Shown here: in pieces, positions 6,356-7,062 of the stretch
How the letters are laid out: the number at the start of each line of letters is the position of its first letter
Position numbering within the stretch: position 1 is the stretch's first letter
DNA from: Clostridiales bacterium
GTDB lineage: Bacteria > Bacillota > Clostridia > Lachnospirales > Lachnospiraceae
Direction of reading: 5' to 3'
Length of the DNA: 7,062 nt
Assembly: GCA_019420425.1 (NCBI GenBank)
Contig: JAHZHG010000144.1
Span: 1-7,062 of the forward strand
Translations under genes and position numbers: made by a program
The notes under the pieces: generated by a model
The model's input: the letters and a program-made list of their open reading frames with translations, nothing else
Databases searched by the model: none
Told to the model about the DNA's origin: nothing

Positions 6356-7062
6356 ATGTCCAAACAGGCATCAACATTCCAGGAAAAATTTATGGCCCTC
6401 AAATTCAGGGGCAAGGAAATTTTTAAGCCCCTGAATACGGGCGTCATCGACGAGCATGTGAAATGTATCAGAGAGTTTGTGGCAAACATTTTCTTCTACA
6501 CGAAGAATGGAGCCACCATTATGATCGACGCCGGGTATAACTATGAGCGGCTGGGCGAGAAGATGGCGTGGCTGGGGCTAAAGCCGGAGGAGATCAGGCA
6601 CATTCTCATTACCCACCAGGATACCGATCATGTGGGCGCGGTGGAGAGGGACAGCGATGGATTATTCCGGCATGCGACACTTTATATCAGCGAAATTGAA
6701 AACCGGTATCTGACCAAGGAGGTTCGCCGCAAGGTCTACGGCGGGTGGTACAAGCTGCCCTATGTGGAGATCGACAACAAAAAGGTGCTGTTGAAGGACG
6801 GGCAGGTGCTTGAAATCGACGGCATCAAGATCGAATGCATTTTGGTACCGGGGCATACCTGGGGGCACATGGTATATCTCATTGACGACACGTACTTGTT
6901 CACCGGAGACACGATCTGGTTTGGCCCGAGGGGCGGATGCAGCTTTTTAGACAGTCTGGCAGAGGACAACGCGCTGTCCATGAAATCACTGGCGGCGCTG
7001 GAACAACTGCTGCGGAGCAGGGGATTAACTCCCCTTGTCATTACCGGGCATACCGGCTGGTC
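6356..7062 (+). CDS. Metallo-beta-lactamase-fold hydrolase, 3' end cut off by the window
   Basis: The first 235 residues of an MBL-fold metal-dependent hydrolase are visible. The signature strand TIMIDAG (54-60) leads to the metal motif THQDTDH, with H87, D89, D91 and H92. A third metal-ligand histidine is H167 in VPGHTWGH, the bridging aspartate is D185 in LFTGDT, and H232 in ITGHTGW is the last ligand. D89 stands where most family members have histidine (HxHxDH), a variant I recall in some Firmicutes MBL proteins. Possible substrates include lactones, thioesters and phosphoesters. The N-terminus is hydrophilic, so the protein is probably cytoplasmic. ATG 6356 is preceded by AAAGGA (6344-6349), 6 bases away. 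The 47-base gap to the previous gene shows no clear promoter or terminator, so it is probably in the same operon. Few residues should be missing after the GHTGW motif. Confidence 0.92.
   Translation, partial: MSKQASTFQEKFMALKFRGKEIFKPLNTGVIDEHVKCIREFVANIFFYTKNGATIMIDAGYNYERLGEKMAWLGLKPEEIRHILITHQDTDHVGAVERDSDGLFRHATLYISEIENRYLTKEVRRKVYGGWYKLPYVEIDNKKVLLKDGQVLEIDGIKIECILVPGHTWGHMVYLIDDTYLFTGDTIWFGPRGGCSFLDSLAEDNALSMKSLAALEQLLRSRGLTPLVITGHTGW

Noticed and set aside
1..7062. CRISPR arrays, tRNA or rRNA genes, insertion sequence ends
   Set aside because: No regularly spaced direct repeats, tRNA-like folds, transposase or terminal inverted repeats with target duplications were seen.

Overview
The window looks like part of a Firmicutes chromosome, most likely a gut Clostridia/Lachnospiraceae-type genome. 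This rests on strong AGGAGG-type ribosome binding sites, tightly packed same-strand genes and the protein families present; the species cannot be read from the sequence. All genes supported here lie on the + strand, and both ends of the window cut through a gene.

Left part (1-3647), carbohydrate enzymes. The window opens inside a GH2 beta-mannosidase that keeps both catalytic glutamates and ends at 1766. Its stop overlaps a short frame (1753-2082) whose second half resembles the C-terminal end of an HdeD/DUF308 membrane protein, probably a truncated remnant. After a perfect AGGAGG site comes a complete GH79 heparanase/beta-glucuronidase-like hydrolase (2130-3647) with no signal peptide. Together these suggest intracellular breakdown of imported oligosaccharides, with mannosides and uronic-acid-containing glycans as the likely substrates.

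Middle (3648-4105), no intact gene. It holds a long imperfect hairpin just after the GH79 gene (3659-3724), a well-formed sigma-A-type promoter (3794-3822) and an open frame without a convincing start (3853-4092). That frame looks like a decayed clostridial membrane protein gene.

Right part (4106-7062), a compact probable operon. A small membrane protein (4106-4597) is followed 2 bases later by an alpha/beta hydrolase (4600-5391). A 4-base ATGA overlap leads into a second alpha/beta hydrolase of the acyl-CoA thioesterase/BAAT C-terminal type (5388-6308). After 47 bases comes a metallo-beta-lactamase-fold hydrolase with a variant HxDxDH metal motif (6356 to the window end, incomplete). Three hydrolases of different types behind a small membrane protein suggest processing of an acylated, ester-, thioester- or lactone-containing compound, but no substrate can be named from sequence alone. 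This cluster, with the broken gene at its head, is the least explained part of the window.
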